64,000 nt of DNA, taken from positions 1-64,000 of the forward strand of contig NZ_JAEAGR010000019.1 of NCBI RefSeq assembly GCF_015999265.1, read 5' to 3'. Shown one piece after another: positions 16,851-26,709 of this stretch. Below the pieces are notes generated by a model. It saw only the letters and a list, made by a program, of their open reading frames with translations, was not told the origin of the DNA and did no database searches. Numbering within the stretch: position 1 is the stretch's first letter; the number at the start of each line of letters is the position of its first letter. Source of the stretch: Mobilitalea sibirica. Its GTDB lineage: Bacteria; Bacillota; Clostridia; Lachnospirales; Lachnospiraceae. The translations under genes and the position numbers were made by a program.

Positions 16851-17900
16851 TTATAATATAAACCCTCCACAACTTTCCCTAAAATTAAAAATCGGAGAGA
16901 GCTCCTGAATCATTGGGTTATCTGCTTTATTCTTAATTGACATTAATATCATATTCAAAGATCGTTCTGCAAATTGCTCCATAGGCTGTTGTATGGTTGT
17001 AATCGTAGGTTCTGAATAGCTGAAATATTCATTCTCCCCAAAAACTAATATCTCAATATCCTTGGGTACAGTTAAACCCACCGTTTTACAAGCCTTTAAC
17101 ACGCCAAAGGCATTTCTTCCATCCATAACAAAAATAGCCGTTGGTTTTTTCTCATTTGTCAAAACTTTCATCGCCGACTCATATCCACTGGTAAAATTTC
17201 GTTCTTCACAATAGGAAATGCAATTTGTGTCAATAAGGATATTCTTTTCTTTACAGGTCTCTTTAAAAGCCAACTCTATCAACTGAACGGATTTTCCTTT
17301 CGTAGATAATCCAATCAGGCCTACTATTTTATGGTTTCGCATTGAGAACAAATTGGCGCAGTTGGTCCCGGCATCGTAATAATCAATAAGAACACTGTTA
17401 TATTTTTTCGTACTTCTTCCGATTAACACAATCGGTATGTCAAATTCATTCTGTTCCAAGTATTGTTGATCTTCATTTGATATCCCCCCAACTATTGCTC
17501 CATTAAAATGATTACTGTTGATAAACCGATGATGTTTTTCAAGGTTACCGAAATCATAAGGTTGCAATACAAGTTCAATATTGAGATCATTATTCTTTAT
17601 TGCGTGATATAAGCCCTTTAGAAACCGAGCTAACAAATCATCCAGATATTCTTCCCTCCAAAATATCGCAATGATATACGGTGCTTCCTCTTCTGCTGAT
17701 TTCCTAAGTCGCCTTGCATAGATATTCGGCTGATAATTCATTTCCTTCGCCATATCCTGAATTCGTTTTTGCGTCATTTTCGAGATTCTCATTTGATCTC
17801 CCCGTCCATTCAAAACGATAGAAACCGTTCCGGAAGATACACCAAGCTTATCTGCAATCTGTTTTATCTGCACTTTAGCAGTATTTTTTTTCATCTCCAC
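16851..17900 (-). CDS. LacI-family transcriptional regulator
   Basis: 349 residues if translation starts at GTG 17900, which follows GGAGG by 6 bases; ATG 17894 is the alternative. The N-terminal helix-turn-helix (about 10-60) reads IKQIADKLGVSSGTVSIVL, typical of the family, followed by a hinge helix region and a periplasmic-binding-type sensor domain (about 68-345) with IFVMDGRNAFGVL and TTIQQPMEQFAERS. It starts 33 bases after the SNF2 gene stop and lies directly upstream of the esterase cluster on the same strand. It most likely controls that cluster in response to a sugar, given the two palindromes at the next promoter. Confidence 0.9.
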   Translation of the reverse strand: MEMKKNTAKVQIKQIADKLGVSSGTVSIVLNGRGDQMRISKMTQKRIQDMAKEMNYQPNIYARRLRKSAEEEAPYIIAIFWREEYLDDLLARFLKGLYHAIKNNDLNIELVLQPYDFGNLEKHHRFINSNHFNGAIVGGISNEDQQYLEQNEFDIPIVLIGRSTKKYNSVLIDYYDAGTNCANLFSMRNHKIVGLIGLSTKGKSVQLIELAFKETCKEKNILIDTNCISYCEERNFTSGYESAMKVLTNEKKPTAIFVMDGRNAFGVLKACKTVGLTVPKDIEILVFGENEYFSYSEPTITTIQQPMEQFAERSLNMILMSIKNKADNPMIQELSPIFNFRESCGGFIL

Positions 17901-17933
17901 TATGCTCCTCCAATATTTCTATTCCTAGCTTAC

Positions 17934-20900
17934 TTATCCCATCGGAGTAAACAACTCCTCCAACTCTTCCCTGGTTAAGCTACTAATAAACACTTCCTTC
18001 GAGCTAATAATGGTATCGGAAAGCTCCTTCTTCTTCCTCTGTAGCTTATAGATTTTCTCTTCGATTGTCCCCTTGGTAATCAGCTTCATTACATGGACTT
18101 TATTCTGTTGACCGATACGATAAACACGGTCTGTTGCCTGATCTTCTACGGCTGGGTTCCACCAGGGATCATAATGAATTACGGTATCTGCTCCGGTTAG
18201 GTTGAGTCCGGTTCCTCCTGCCTTTAAAGAGATTAAGAACACCTTACCTTCACCACTGTTAAAGCGTTTAACATAATCGTTACGATCTTCGGTCGGCGTA
18301 CTTCCCTCGAGATAAAAATAGTTAATATTCATATCCTTTAATTCATTTTCGATAATACGTAACATCGAGGTGAACTGGGAAAACACTAAAATCCTATGTT
18401 CATTGGCGATAGCATCTGTGATAACCTCCATCAAAAGCTCCAGTTTGCCGCTGCCGCCCTGATAATTATCAATAAAGGTCGAGGGATGGCAACAGATCTG
18501 ACGAAGTCTGGTTAAGGCAGCTAAAATCCTGATTTTACTCTTCTCAAGCCCGTTCTCTTCAATCTCGGAATGAAGCTCACTTCGGATACTTTCTAGATAA
18601 GACATATAAACCAGTTTTTGTTCCTCCGACAGTTCCGTTAGCATCTTTGTCTCGTACTTATCCGGTAGCTCCGTAAGTACATCCTTCTTCATACGCCTTA
18701 AGATAAAGGGTGCAATATGCTGATGTAGTTCCTTTAAAGCTTCGTTATCCTCTTTCATAATGGGCTTTTCATATATTTCTACGAATTTAGAATGGTTATA
18801 CAGATACCCCGGCATAATAAAATCAAATATAGACCACAGCTCCGATAGACTATTCTCAATCGGCGTTCCGGTTAAAGCGAATTTATGTTTTGATCTAAGG
18901 CGCTTTACCGATTTTGCATTTAAAGACGAATCATTTTTAATAAACTGAGCTTCATCAATAAATACCGTATGAAATTCAAATTTTTCATATAAGGTGATAT
19001 CTCTTCGTATCAGCGGATAAGAAGTAATCAAAACATCACAATCATCGCAGGTTTCAATACTATCCTGTCTCTCCTGAGGCGTTCCGCTAACCACCTGTGC
19101 CTTAATAAAGGGAGCAAAATTCTCTAACTCATCCAACCAGTTATAGATGAGCGAAGTCGGACAAACAATCAGAAACTGTTTCCTATGATTATATATATTA
19201 TCCTCTTTAGAAATTTTATTTTGTAATTTAACGCTTGATAATAAGCTATTATATGAAGCTTCATTTTGTATATCTTTATTTATCAAATCATTAATTTTTG
19301 AATCTTTCTTTCTAGATATATTATTAGTAAAGGAATCATCCTTTAGATCTTTCTCGGCTAATTCATTCTTGTCTTCTAATTCCTCTTTATCTGACACTTT
19401 GGTCACTTCTGAGGCTATATACACAATGGATTGCAGCGTTTTTCCAAGACCCATATCATCAGCCAGAATACCACCCAGTTCATTATCTGCTAAGGTTTTC
19501 AGCCATTTATATCCTGTGATCTGGTAAGGCCTTAACTGTGCCAATATCCCATTCGGTAAAGGATAGTCCGTCACGGTAGGATTTAATATCTTTTCCGTAA
19601 GGGCAGAAAAATCCCTGTCCCTAATAAATTCAAATTCCCGATCTGAGAACGCTTTATCAAGATAAACGGCATGTTGCTTTTCCAGCAACAATTTATCATT
19701 GTCCAGGTTCTTACTGCTGACATTTAAGGAATTTAATATGTGGGATACTTCACTTAAGGTCTTATCTTCCAGATTTACAAAGCTACCGTTTTTTAAACGG
19801 TAATATTTCTTCTTAACATGAAAGGAATGTAAAAGTTCCTTCAATTCCTCCTTTGGCACCTCATCAAAGGACATATCCAGTTCCAGCATATTAAGACCGG
19901 TGTTCATCCGAACTCCTGCTTTAAAGCTTCCGGGTGTTCGTATTCCCAGTTTTCTAAAATCCTCTGAGTAATAAAGACCGGCTATATCCTCCAAATCCAT
20001 TACCCCACCGGCTAAAAATTCATAAATACGATCCTCATCCTTTAATATATAAAAATTCTTATAGGGTTGAAAACCCAGCTGGAGAAGCTGTGTAATGATG
20101 GTATCTTCTTTATCCCTCTGTCTTACAACGATAAATGATCCGGAAGATGCATTCTCAAAGGAATTAAATTCATATTCACCATATCTGTACTTTAATTCAG
20201 CTTTAATGCCGGATTTATATTTATCAAAATAAATTTTGGCCTCTAAGTCACAGGTGATATACCTACTCTTTAGCTCTTCCGGAACATCCAGCTCCATAGT
20301 CTCACTTATTCTTGGTAATACATACTCTAAAAAGGCGGTCTTACTTTCCCCTTTAAACAAAAGCGGCTCTTTATCCTTACCTAAACTATTATAAAAAGGT
20401 TTAAAATTACGGATAAATTTGCGATCCGGTTGATATATAATTCCGTCATAGAATAATAATTCTCCGGTTTCTGTTAGTGGAAGAACCGCATCTTTTCCTT
20501 TATAATCCACAGTAATTACTTCCTCATCCAAGGAAAGTTGATAGGATATCCTCGGATTTCCCTTTACAAAAGTTACATCGGAATATACCTTCCCATACAA
20601 TTCTAACATAAAACTATTACCGTTAAGAAGGCTTAAAAACTTCATAAGCATATTCTTCGTTATAAACACCTGAGATTTAGAGAATATCTTTGAAAAATGT
20701 GTGCTGTCTATGACTTCCTGTATCTCATAAATCTCTAACAGGTAATCTAATAATACCCTAGAATTCTGATCAAATGTACTCTCACCGCTGACAAACTTAA
20801 ACTCCTTACCGAGTACAAAGCTTTCATTATGATATACATCTGCTAAGAACTTTTTAATTGTCTGAATTTTATATTTACGGTTACTGCCTCCTCGTAAGGA

Positions 20901-21356
20901 AACCGCTGCTCTTGCGTTATCACCCTTTAAAATCGCCGGTATATTAATGATGGCCTCTAATTGGAAGGTTTCTCCTACCAATACAGAATCCTCCTGCGCT
21001 ACAAAATAATCCAGTATCTGAAGTACCTTTCTCTCTTCCGGGGATTTTGTTTCGGTAAGCATTGTTCGTTCCTGATACTTTAAAATGAACAATAAAGCTG
21101 CCACTACATGCTTACAGGCACCCTGATCCTTAAGTCTGGACGGACAGTTACAGTTATAATCAAAGGAGCCGTCCTCCTGCTCTTCCACAATAACAGAATA
21201 ATTATAATTACCCTTAACAATCATACGATATTGCTTGGTTGCATTCGAAAAAGTCGCATTTGTAATGCGATTGTCTTTATAATATTGCACACCTCTGGCA
21301 TATACCGTATCATCGGAAGCCAAATTACGAATTCCAGTCCGTGAAATATGAATCAT
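17934..21356 (-). CDS. SNF2-family DNA-dependent ATPase with SWIM zinc finger
   Basis: 1140 residues. A SWIM zinc finger (CNC near residue 58, CKHVVAALL near 70) and the bacterial SNF2-associated region precede the ATPase core. Motifs: ADDMGLGKT near residue 630, IDEAQ near 800, LTGTPIEN near 823, and the C-terminal helicase block with FSQFTSMLR, LISLKAGGTGLNLT and DPWWNPAVEDQATDRVYRIGQ. It should be an ATP-driven DNA translocase; bacterial members are linked to transcription recycling or DNA repair, and the exact role is unknown. Residues about 650-723, directly after the ATP-binding loop, are a low-complexity Lys/Asp/Glu/Asn-rich insertion. AAAGGTG precedes the ATG. Confidence 0.9.
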   Translation of the reverse strand: MIHISRTGIRNLASDDTVYARGVQYYKDNRITNATFSNATKQYRMIVKGNYNYSVIVEEQEDGSFDYNCNCPSRLKDQGACKHVVAALLFILKYQERTMLTETKSPEERKVLQILDYFVAQEDSVLVGETFQLEAIINIPAILKGDNARAAVSLRGGSNRKYKIQTIKKFLADVYHNESFVLGKEFKFVSGESTFDQNSRVLLDYLLEIYEIQEVIDSTHFSKIFSKSQVFITKNMLMKFLSLLNGNSFMLELYGKVYSDVTFVKGNPRISYQLSLDEEVITVDYKGKDAVLPLTETGELLFYDGIIYQPDRKFIRNFKPFYNSLGKDKEPLLFKGESKTAFLEYVLPRISETMELDVPEELKSRYITCDLEAKIYFDKYKSGIKAELKYRYGEYEFNSFENASSGSFIVVRQRDKEDTIITQLLQLGFQPYKNFYILKDEDRIYEFLAGGVMDLEDIAGLYYSEDFRKLGIRTPGSFKAGVRMNTGLNMLELDMSFDEVPKEELKELLHSFHVKKKYYRLKNGSFVNLEDKTLSEVSHILNSLNVSSKNLDNDKLLLEKQHAVYLDKAFSDREFEFIRDRDFSALTEKILNPTVTDYPLPNGILAQLRPYQITGYKWLKTLADNELGGILADDMGLGKTLQSIVYIASEVTKVSDKEELEDKNELAEKDLKDDSFTNNISRKKDSKINDLINKDIQNEASYNSLLSSVKLQNKISKEDNIYNHRKQFLIVCPTSLIYNWLDELENFAPFIKAQVVSGTPQERQDSIETCDDCDVLITSYPLIRRDITLYEKFEFHTVFIDEAQFIKNDSSLNAKSVKRLRSKHKFALTGTPIENSLSELWSIFDFIMPGYLYNHSKFVEIYEKPIMKEDNEALKELHQHIAPFILRRMKKDVLTELPDKYETKMLTELSEEQKLVYMSYLESIRSELHSEIEENGLEKSKIRILAALTRLRQICCHPSTFIDNYQGGSGKLELLMEVITDAIANEHRILVFSQFTSMLRIIENELKDMNINYFYLEGSTPTEDRNDYVKRFNSGEGKVFLISLKAGGTGLNLTGADTVIHYDPWWNPAVEDQATDRVYRIGQQNKVHVMKLITKGTIEEKIYKLQRKKKELSDTIISSKEVFISSLTREELEELFTPMG

Positions 21357-21597
21357 AAATGCACACCTTTCCTTAATTGTATCTTACTATTATACCACAA
21401 TTTGAGGGAAAAGTGTAAATAATTTGTACCGTTATTAACTTTTTTAAGCTTACCCCAGTGTGTTTTCGATCAAAGAAAAACCAGAGGTGTATATGAGAAT
21501 CATATAATAAAAACTTAAAATAAGTCTGTAACATAACCCATAGGAATTCTAAAACAAATCTCATAAAAATTAGTTACAAACTCATAGAAATTCATGC

Positions 21598-21626
21598 TTG
21601 TATTTTGACATGCTCTATATTATAAT
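21598..21626 (+). promoter_or_regulatory. Promoter of pyrBI
   Basis: TTGTAT (21598-21603) and TATAAT (21621-21626) are separated by 17 bases. Predicted initiation near 21633 gives a leader of about 90 bases before pyrB. Confidence 0.6.
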
Positions 21627-21652
21627 AATTTGTTAGGAACATAAGTTTACTA

Positions 21653-21690
21653 ACATACGGGTACACTTCGGAGTGCCCGTACCGTTATGT
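21653..21690 (+). promoter_or_regulatory. pyrB leader hairpin
   Basis: An imperfect stem from ACATACGGG to CCGTTATGT with inner CACT/AGTG pairing and a TTCGG-type apex. No T-run follows, so it is not an ordinary terminator. It lies in the untranslated leader and may affect pyrimidine-dependent expression. The rest of 21357-21725 shows no gene I can support. Confidence 0.45.
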
Positions 21691-21725
21691 AATGAAACAA
21701 ATACTAACAACATACGGAGGTGTCT

Positions 21726-22643
21726 ATGAAACATATTATCAGTCCGACTGATCTTACTGTTACCGAACTGAGTGAGCTACTTGACCTTGCGGAAGAAATA
21801 ATAAGGGAACCGAAAAAATATTCCGATGTATGCCGAGGTAAGAAACTGGCAACCTTATTCTTTGAACCGAGCACCAGAACACGTCTTAGCTTTGAAGCCG
21901 CAATGCTTAATCTTGGCGGCAATATCTTAGGTTTCTCATCCGCTGATTCCAGTTCGGCAGCCAAAGGCGAAAGTATTGCCGATACCATTCGAGTAATTTC
22001 ATCTTACGCAGATATCTGTGCTATCCGCCATCCAAAAGAAGGCGCCCCATTCGTTGCTTCTGTTCATTCAACTATTCCTGTTATCAATGCCGGAGACGGC
22101 GGTCATAATCATCCCACCCAAACCTTTACAGATTTATTAACCATTAAGAATTTAAAAGGACGCTTAGATAATCTATGCGTTGGTTTTTGTGGTGACTTAA
22201 AATTCGGTCGTACCGTACATTCCTTAATTAATGCATTGGCTCGTTATGATAACATTAAATTCATACTCATCTCACCGGATGAACTGCGGGTTCCTACCTA
22301 CATCCGTAAAGAAGTATTGGAAGCAAATCAGATTGAATATCAGGAAGTTCGTAATCTGGAAGAAAGTATGCCAGAACTGGACCTCTTATATATGACAAGG
22401 GTACAGAAAGAACGTTTCTTCAATGAAGAAGACTATGTACGTTTAAAAGACACCTATATCCTGGATACTAAAAAGATGAGCTATGCAAAGCAGGATATGC
22501 TCGTACTTCATCCACTGCCCAGGGTAAATGAAATCTCAACTGAGGTGGATGATGATCCTCGGGCAGTATATTTTAAGCAGGCCGAATACGGTGTTTATGT
22601 ACGTATGGCTCTAATCATGAAATTATTAGAGCTTGAAGAATAA
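21726..22643 (+). CDS. pyrB: Aspartate carbamoyltransferase catalytic subunit
   Basis: 305 residues from the ATG at 21726, which follows CGGAGG by 5 bases. It joins carbamoyl phosphate and aspartate, the first committed step of pyrimidine synthesis. Visible motifs are the carbamoyl-phosphate loop [11 protein letters not shown] near residue 50, the K-G-E-S loop near 82, [14 protein letters not shown] near 125, and HPLPRVNEI near 262. Length is normal. The regulatory subunit gene pyrI follows after 68 bases, so the enzyme should be the class-B PyrB6-PyrI6 holoenzyme type known from enterobacteria and many clostridia. Confidence 0.97.
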   Translation: MKHIISPTDLTVTELSELLDLAEEIIREPKKYSDVCRGKKLATLFFEPSTRTRLSFEAAMLNLGGNILGFSSADSSSAAKGESIADTIRVISSYADICAIRHPKEGAPFVASVHSTIPVINAGDGGHNHPTQTFTDLLTIKNLKGRLDNLCVGFCGDLKFGRTVHSLINALARYDNIKFILISPDELRVPTYIRKEVLEANQIEYQEVRNLEESMPELDLLYMTRVQKERFFNEEDYVRLKDTYILDTKKMSYAKQDMLVLHPLPRVNEISTEVDDDPRAVYFKQAEYGVYVRMALIMKLLELEE

Positions 22644-22711
22644 TATGATGTCTTAGAAGCATTCGTAATCAATGATTGAAGTAACCCAAATCGGGCAAAT
22701 GGAGGTTAATT

Positions 22712-23140
22712 ATGTTAAACATCGGCGTATTAAATCAGGGAATAGTCATCGATCATATCAAAGCCGGCGGTGCAATGAAAATCTATACCTATCTTAACTT
22801 AGAAAACCTTGATTGCAGTGTGGCTATTATAAAAAATGCGAAAAGCAATTTCATGGGTAAAAAAGATATTATAAAAATTGAAGGAACTTTAGACGGTATC
22901 AACCTGGATATGCTGGGAGCCTTGGATCATAAGATAACCATTAATATTATAGAAAATGGAGTTATCATTGAAAAGAAGAATCCGGACCTTCCGAAAACCG
23001 TTACCAATATTTTAAAATGCAAAAATCCCCGTTGTATCACTTCCGTAGAGCAGGGTATCCCTCATACCTTTAAACTGACGGACAGAGAAAACGGAGTATA
23101 TCGCTGTGTATACTGCGAACAGGCCTTCGAAAGACGTTAA
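22712..23140 (+). CDS. pyrI: Aspartate carbamoyltransferase regulatory subunit
   Basis: 142 residues. The N-terminal nucleotide-binding domain (about 1-95) is followed by a zinc domain with four cysteines, C-x4-C and C-x2-C (CKNPRC ... CVYC), that in the family holds PyrI to PyrB. The protein confers feedback control by CTP and ATP. It is somewhat shorter than E. coli PyrI (153) but has all domain marks. GGAGG lies 7 bases before the ATG. It is cotranscribed with pyrB. Confidence 0.95.
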   Translation: MLNIGVLNQGIVIDHIKAGGAMKIYTYLNLENLDCSVAIIKNAKSNFMGKKDIIKIEGTLDGINLDMLGALDHKITINIIENGVIIEKKNPDLPKTVTNILKCKNPRCITSVEQGIPHTFKLTDRENGVYRCVYCEQAFERR

Positions 23141-23245
23141 TATGCATCAGTAAAAGTTATAACCTCAGGTTTTATAACATACATTTGAGGAGAAGACAAT
23201 TCAAATTTAAATATAGCTACGTTATAAATTTATTCTATATACAAT

Positions 23246-23275
23246 GGCGGGTTTGCATAACAATGCAAGCCCGCC
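23246..23275 (+). terminator. GC-rich hairpin downstream of pyrBI
   Basis: 13-base arms at 23246-23258 and 23263-23275 with one G-T pair and a 4-base loop; outer TACAAT/ATTGTA can extend it. GC content is far above the surroundings. No T-run follows, yet its position fits the end of the pyrBI transcript. Confidence 0.6.
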
Positions 23276-23506
23276 ACTGTATTGTAATTAATATCAGTAG
23301 ATGTGGAAATAATTAGCATATAAAACTCATTGTTAATAACAGTAATATCCTTGGTGGATCAAAATTTAATTTTACAATCACAGAAAGCATCCTGTTTATT
23401 GATAAGCTCATAGCCATTATCAATAAAATATACGGGAGCTTTTCCTATTTTATTCTTATTTTTAATTCATTTTACTTTTGCAATATAGTAAATCATAAAC
23501 TTAAGC
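23276..23506. other. Non-coding stretch with a possible coding remnant
   Basis: No start-to-stop gene is visible. The minus strand has an open stretch (about 23360-23455) whose last 28 codons read like protein (VYFIDNGYELINKQDAFCDC) before a TGA, but there is no start codon or ribosome site. It could be the end of a decayed gene. Confidence 0.25.
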
Positions 23507-23782
23507 TTATTGTGCCATTCTTTCCTTATCTAATAATTTTGTCTTTATCTCCTCGATTGTAAAACCGTATGCTTTTAGATTATTAATTTCCTCAATTTGT
23601 TTCATAGCTTCAATTCTTGGATACCTTCTAACCAATCTGCTTTCAAGCTGTTGAAAAGGTAATAATCCTTCTTCTGTATAATACTTTAATGTACTATACC
23701 TCATGCCGGATATTAAAACCAATTCCCCTATAGTTATTAATTCTGAATGTTTTATTTTCTCAATACTTCTTGGCTTTGACAT
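23507..23782 (-). CDS. Small MerR-type DNA-binding protein
   Basis: 91 residues, consisting only of a winged helix-turn-helix of the MerR kind: ITIGELVLISGMRYSTLKYY, then the wing E-E-G-L-L-P and RRYPRIEAMKQIEEI, ending in a short helix G-F-T-I-E-E-I-K. The C-terminal effector-binding domain of full MerR regulators is missing, as in stand-alone small MerR proteins. The gene begins 9 bases after the stop of the GPP34-like gene, so the two should be cotranscribed. The ribosome site is weak (AGGG). Confidence 0.7.
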   Translation of the reverse strand: MSKPRSIEKIKHSELITIGELVLISGMRYSTLKYYTEEGLLPFQQLESRLVRRYPRIEAMKQIEEINNLKAYGFTIEEIKTKLLDKERMAQ

Positions 23783-23791
23783 ATAAGATCC

Positions 23792-24475
23792 CTATCCTAT
23801 CGAGCTAATTAGATCACCTATTACCGTAATAGCTGATAATGCTTCAATATCTTTCATAGCTTTTTTAATAATTTTAAATGTATCAGTAGCTTTACTTTCA
23901 TATACCATTTCCATCTTTTCTACTAAACTTTTATATTCATAATCAGAGAAATAAGACGTTAGCATTTTATTAGAATCCATTAGAAGAACAAGATACATCG
24001 TATTCTCATCTATATTTCCTTCCTCCAAAAGTTCTGCTCTAATCTTTTGAATCATCATGTCTCCGATATTCATATAATCTGAATAATCTTTCTTGGAAGA
24101 GCTTCCTATCACTTCGATGGCCTGCTTTTTTATAATGCTATCTACTACAGCGTTGAATATATTATTTCGTAATTTTGTATGAGTATAAAAATACTCCATC
24201 CAGCTCCTTATACTCCTTGTTTTTTTTGATTTGATTTTATCTAAAACATCATCATAATATTGTATACCCGTTAACTTTGGATTTTTCATTATTAATTGAC
24301 TATTTTCATCAATTTTGATATGATCCATTAACACAAGCTCTATGATAATGGAGACCATCGTGTATAATTTACTGTTTCCTATTTTTATTTTCGGTTTTTT
24401 CACCAGTTTCTTTCCAATCAGTTCCATAAAAACAAATTCTTCAGTAATTGATAAATCGATACCCTTTACTATCAC
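23792..24475 (-). CDS. GPP34-like (Golgi phosphoprotein 3 family) protein
   Basis: 227 residues from a GTG at 24475 preceded by AAAGGGG. No membrane segment. The pattern L-S-I-T-E-E-F-V-F-M-E-L at the start, then IIIELVLMDHIKID, the TG in KLTGIQYYDDVLDKIKSKK and SIRSWMEYF followed by a helical region, matches the all-helical GPP34 fold, which in eukaryotes binds phosphatidylinositol-4-phosphate. The role of bacterial members is unknown. The match is by pattern only and could be wrong. It forms a two-gene unit with the small MerR protein. Confidence 0.5.
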   Translation of the reverse strand: MIVKGIDLSITEEFVFMELIGKKLVKKPKIKIGNSKLYTMVSIIIELVLMDHIKIDENSQLIMKNPKLTGIQYYDDVLDKIKSKKTRSIRSWMEYFYTHTKLRNNIFNAVVDSIIKKQAIEVIGSSSKKDYSDYMNIGDMMIQKIRAELLEEGNIDENTMYLVLLMDSNKMLTSYFSDYEYKSLVEKMEMVYESKATDTFKIIKKAMKDIEALSAITVIGDLISSIG

Positions 24476-24576
24476 AGCACTTACCCCTTTCTATAATGGT
24501 AATACTTATTAACCCATTTATTACTTTCAAATTAATTTATGTTACCACACATTTTATTTACATTTATTCCTTGTTA

Positions 24577-24632
24577 CTTACTACTTATCACTTATCTCTT
24601 ATCTCTTATCTCTTATCTCTTATCTCTTATTA
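24577..24632. repeat. Heptamer tandem repeat CTTATCT
   Basis: Five perfect copies of CTTATCT at 24591-24625 with degraded copies on both sides, in the non-coding DNA upstream of the GPP34-like gene. The rest of 24476-24875 is AT-rich and shows no gene I can support. Confidence 0.9.
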
Positions 24633-24875
24633 CTTATTATATGTAAATATTTTCTATTTGTAAACAATCCTTCTATTTTTATTTATCCTTTTATAGTTAC
24701 ATAATTCGACATAGATAAATGAAAAAACTTTTATAATGATAGCAAGCTACTATAACCATAGAATACCAAAGAATATGTAATTGGATCAGTAAGGATTCAG
24801 GCAGAATTATCGGTTGCAAACAGTTATTAAAATGAAATTGCAAATGTAATATCTATAAATTGAAGATATAAGCAC

Positions 24876-24915
24876 ATCAAATAGACGTGACAAGTCTCTG
24901 TCACGTCTATTTGAT
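24876..24915 (-). terminator. Perfect 17-bp hairpin downstream of fhs
   Basis: Perfect 17-base arms at 24876-24892 and 24899-24915 with a 6-base loop. No clear T-run on the minus side. It lies 41 bases after the fhs stop and probably ends that transcript. Confidence 0.65.
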
Positions 24916-24956
24916 ATCAGTTAAATAAATCTACTTTACTCTGATAGATGTATTAT

Positions 24957-26627
24957 TTAAAACAATCCGGTTATCTTTCCGTTATCATCCACATCGATTC
25001 CTTCTGCCGCCGGAACTTTCGGTAATCCGGGCATTGTCATAACCGTACCGGTGATTGCTACCACAAAACCTGCTCCTGCTGATACATAAACCTCTCTGAT
25101 GTTAATTAAGAATCCGGAGGGTCGTCCCAGTTTCGTAGGGTCATCGGAAAGAGAATATTGGTTTTTTGCCATACAGATCGGTAAATCCTTATAACCTAAG
25201 GCTTCAATCATTCTGATAGCACTTTCAGCAGATGGTTCATAGGTTACCCCATCGGCTCCATAGATTTCTTTGGCAATTATACTGATTTTCTCCTTGATTG
25301 GTAATTCGACAGGGTATAGTGGCTGATAGTTGCTTTCCTTATGCTCTATCGTTGACAATACCTTCTTCGCTAATTCGATACCGCCCTCTCCGCCTTTTTC
25401 CCATACCTCACTCAAGGCAAATTCACAGTTTCTATTTTCACAGAATTCTTTCACAAAGTTAAGTTCTGCATCTGTATCCGATATAAATCTATTTAATGTT
25501 ACTACTACCGGTACCCCGAACTTTTGAACATTCTCTATGTGCTTTTCGAGATTTACAATACCTTTTTTTAAGGCAAGCAGATTTTCATTCGAAAGCTCTG
25601 TTTTGGGTACACCACCGTTATATTTTAACGCTCTTACCGTTGCAACCAATACAACTGCATCCGGTTTTAGTCCCGCCATTCTGCACTTGATATCTAAGAA
25701 CTTCTCAGCTCCCAGATCTGCACCAAAACCTGCTTCCGTTACTACCACATCCGCCAGCTTAAGTGCTGTCTTCGTTGCTCTGACACTGTTGCAACCATGG
25801 GCGATATTAGCAAAGGGTCCACCATGGACAATGGCAGGAGTATTCTCAACGGTTTGAATTATATTAGGTTTCAAAGCATCTTTTAGTAAAGCTGCCATAG
25901 ATCCCACCGCATTTAACTGCTTTGCAGTCACAGGTTCTCCGTCATAGGTATAGGCAACCACCATTCGTCCCAGGCGATCCTTCAAATCCTTCATATTATC
26001 AGCAAGACATAGAACAGCCATAATTTCTGAAGCTACGGTGATGATAAAATGATCCTCTCGAACAACACCGTCTGCTTTGCGGCCCAAACCTACTACAATA
26101 TTTCTTAAAACCCTGTCATTCATGTCCACACAGCGTTTCCATACAATTTGGTTTGTATCAATATTTAAACTATTACCTTGTTGTATATGGTTATCAAGCA
26201 TAGCAGCCAAAAGATTATTCGCCGAGGTGATAGCATGAAAATCACCGGTAAAATGTAAATTCAAATCCTCCATCGGAACTACCTGGGCATAACCTCCGCC
26301 GGCTGCTCCGCCTTTGATTCCAAAGCAAGGTCCCAGAGATGGTTCTCTAAGAGCTATGACCGACTTTATATTCATAAGACCAAGGGCCTGTCCAAGACCT
26401 ACTGTTGTAGTGGTCTTACCCTCTCCGGCAGGCGTAGGATTAATTGCTGTTACCAAAACCAACTTTCCGTCAGGATTATCTTTTACTTTATCCCATAGTT
26501 CATCCGAAAGCTTTGCTTTATACTTACCGTAATACTCCAGATCCTCTTCCAGGATATTTAGCTTTGCTGCCACTTCTTTAATCGGTTTTAGTATTGCCTC
26601 CTGAGCAATGATAATATCTGATTTCAT
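24957..26627 (-). CDS. fhs: Formate-tetrahydrofolate ligase
   Basis: 556 residues, full length for the family. It makes 10-formyl-tetrahydrofolate from formate, ATP and tetrahydrofolate, feeding purine synthesis and one-carbon metabolism; in anaerobes it is also part of the methyl branch of the Wood-Ljungdahl pathway. The ATP loop [18 protein letters not shown] is near residue 65, followed by [29 protein letters not shown] and [15 protein letters not shown]. The gene stands alone with no other folate gene beside it. GCAGGT precedes the ATG. Confidence 0.97.
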   Translation of the reverse strand: MKSDIIIAQEAILKPIKEVAAKLNILEEDLEYYGKYKAKLSDELWDKVKDNPDGKLVLVTAINPTPAGEGKTTTTVGLGQALGLMNIKSVIALREPSLGPCFGIKGGAAGGGYAQVVPMEDLNLHFTGDFHAITSANNLLAAMLDNHIQQGNSLNIDTNQIVWKRCVDMNDRVLRNIVVGLGRKADGVVREDHFIITVASEIMAVLCLADNMKDLKDRLGRMVVAYTYDGEPVTAKQLNAVGSMAALLKDALKPNIIQTVENTPAIVHGGPFANIAHGCNSVRATKTALKLADVVVTEAGFGADLGAEKFLDIKCRMAGLKPDAVVLVATVRALKYNGGVPKTELSNENLLALKKGIVNLEKHIENVQKFGVPVVVTLNRFISDTDAELNFVKEFCENRNCEFALSEVWEKGGEGGIELAKKVLSTIEHKESNYQPLYPVELPIKEKISIIAKEIYGADGVTYEPSAESAIRMIEALGYKDLPICMAKNQYSLSDDPTKLGRPSGFLINIREVYVSAGAGFVVAITGTVMTMPGLPKVPAAEGIDVDDNGKITGLF

Positions 26628-26709
26628 TCGTGTACCTGCCTTTCTTTCTATTCCCTTATGCTAGCTATTATTCGCTATTCATTTACACTTTCTAATCCTT
26701 TACACTCTT

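Noticed and set aside
21373-21564. 63-residue minus-strand frame between the SNF2 gene and pyrBI
   Set aside because: No ribosome site, no recognisable pattern, and located in the promoter and leader region of pyrBI.
24448-24663. Plus-strand frame coding for a Leu/Ser/Tyr-rich peptide
   Set aside because: It runs through the CTTATCT heptamer array, where the repeat itself keeps the frame open; composition is not protein-like.
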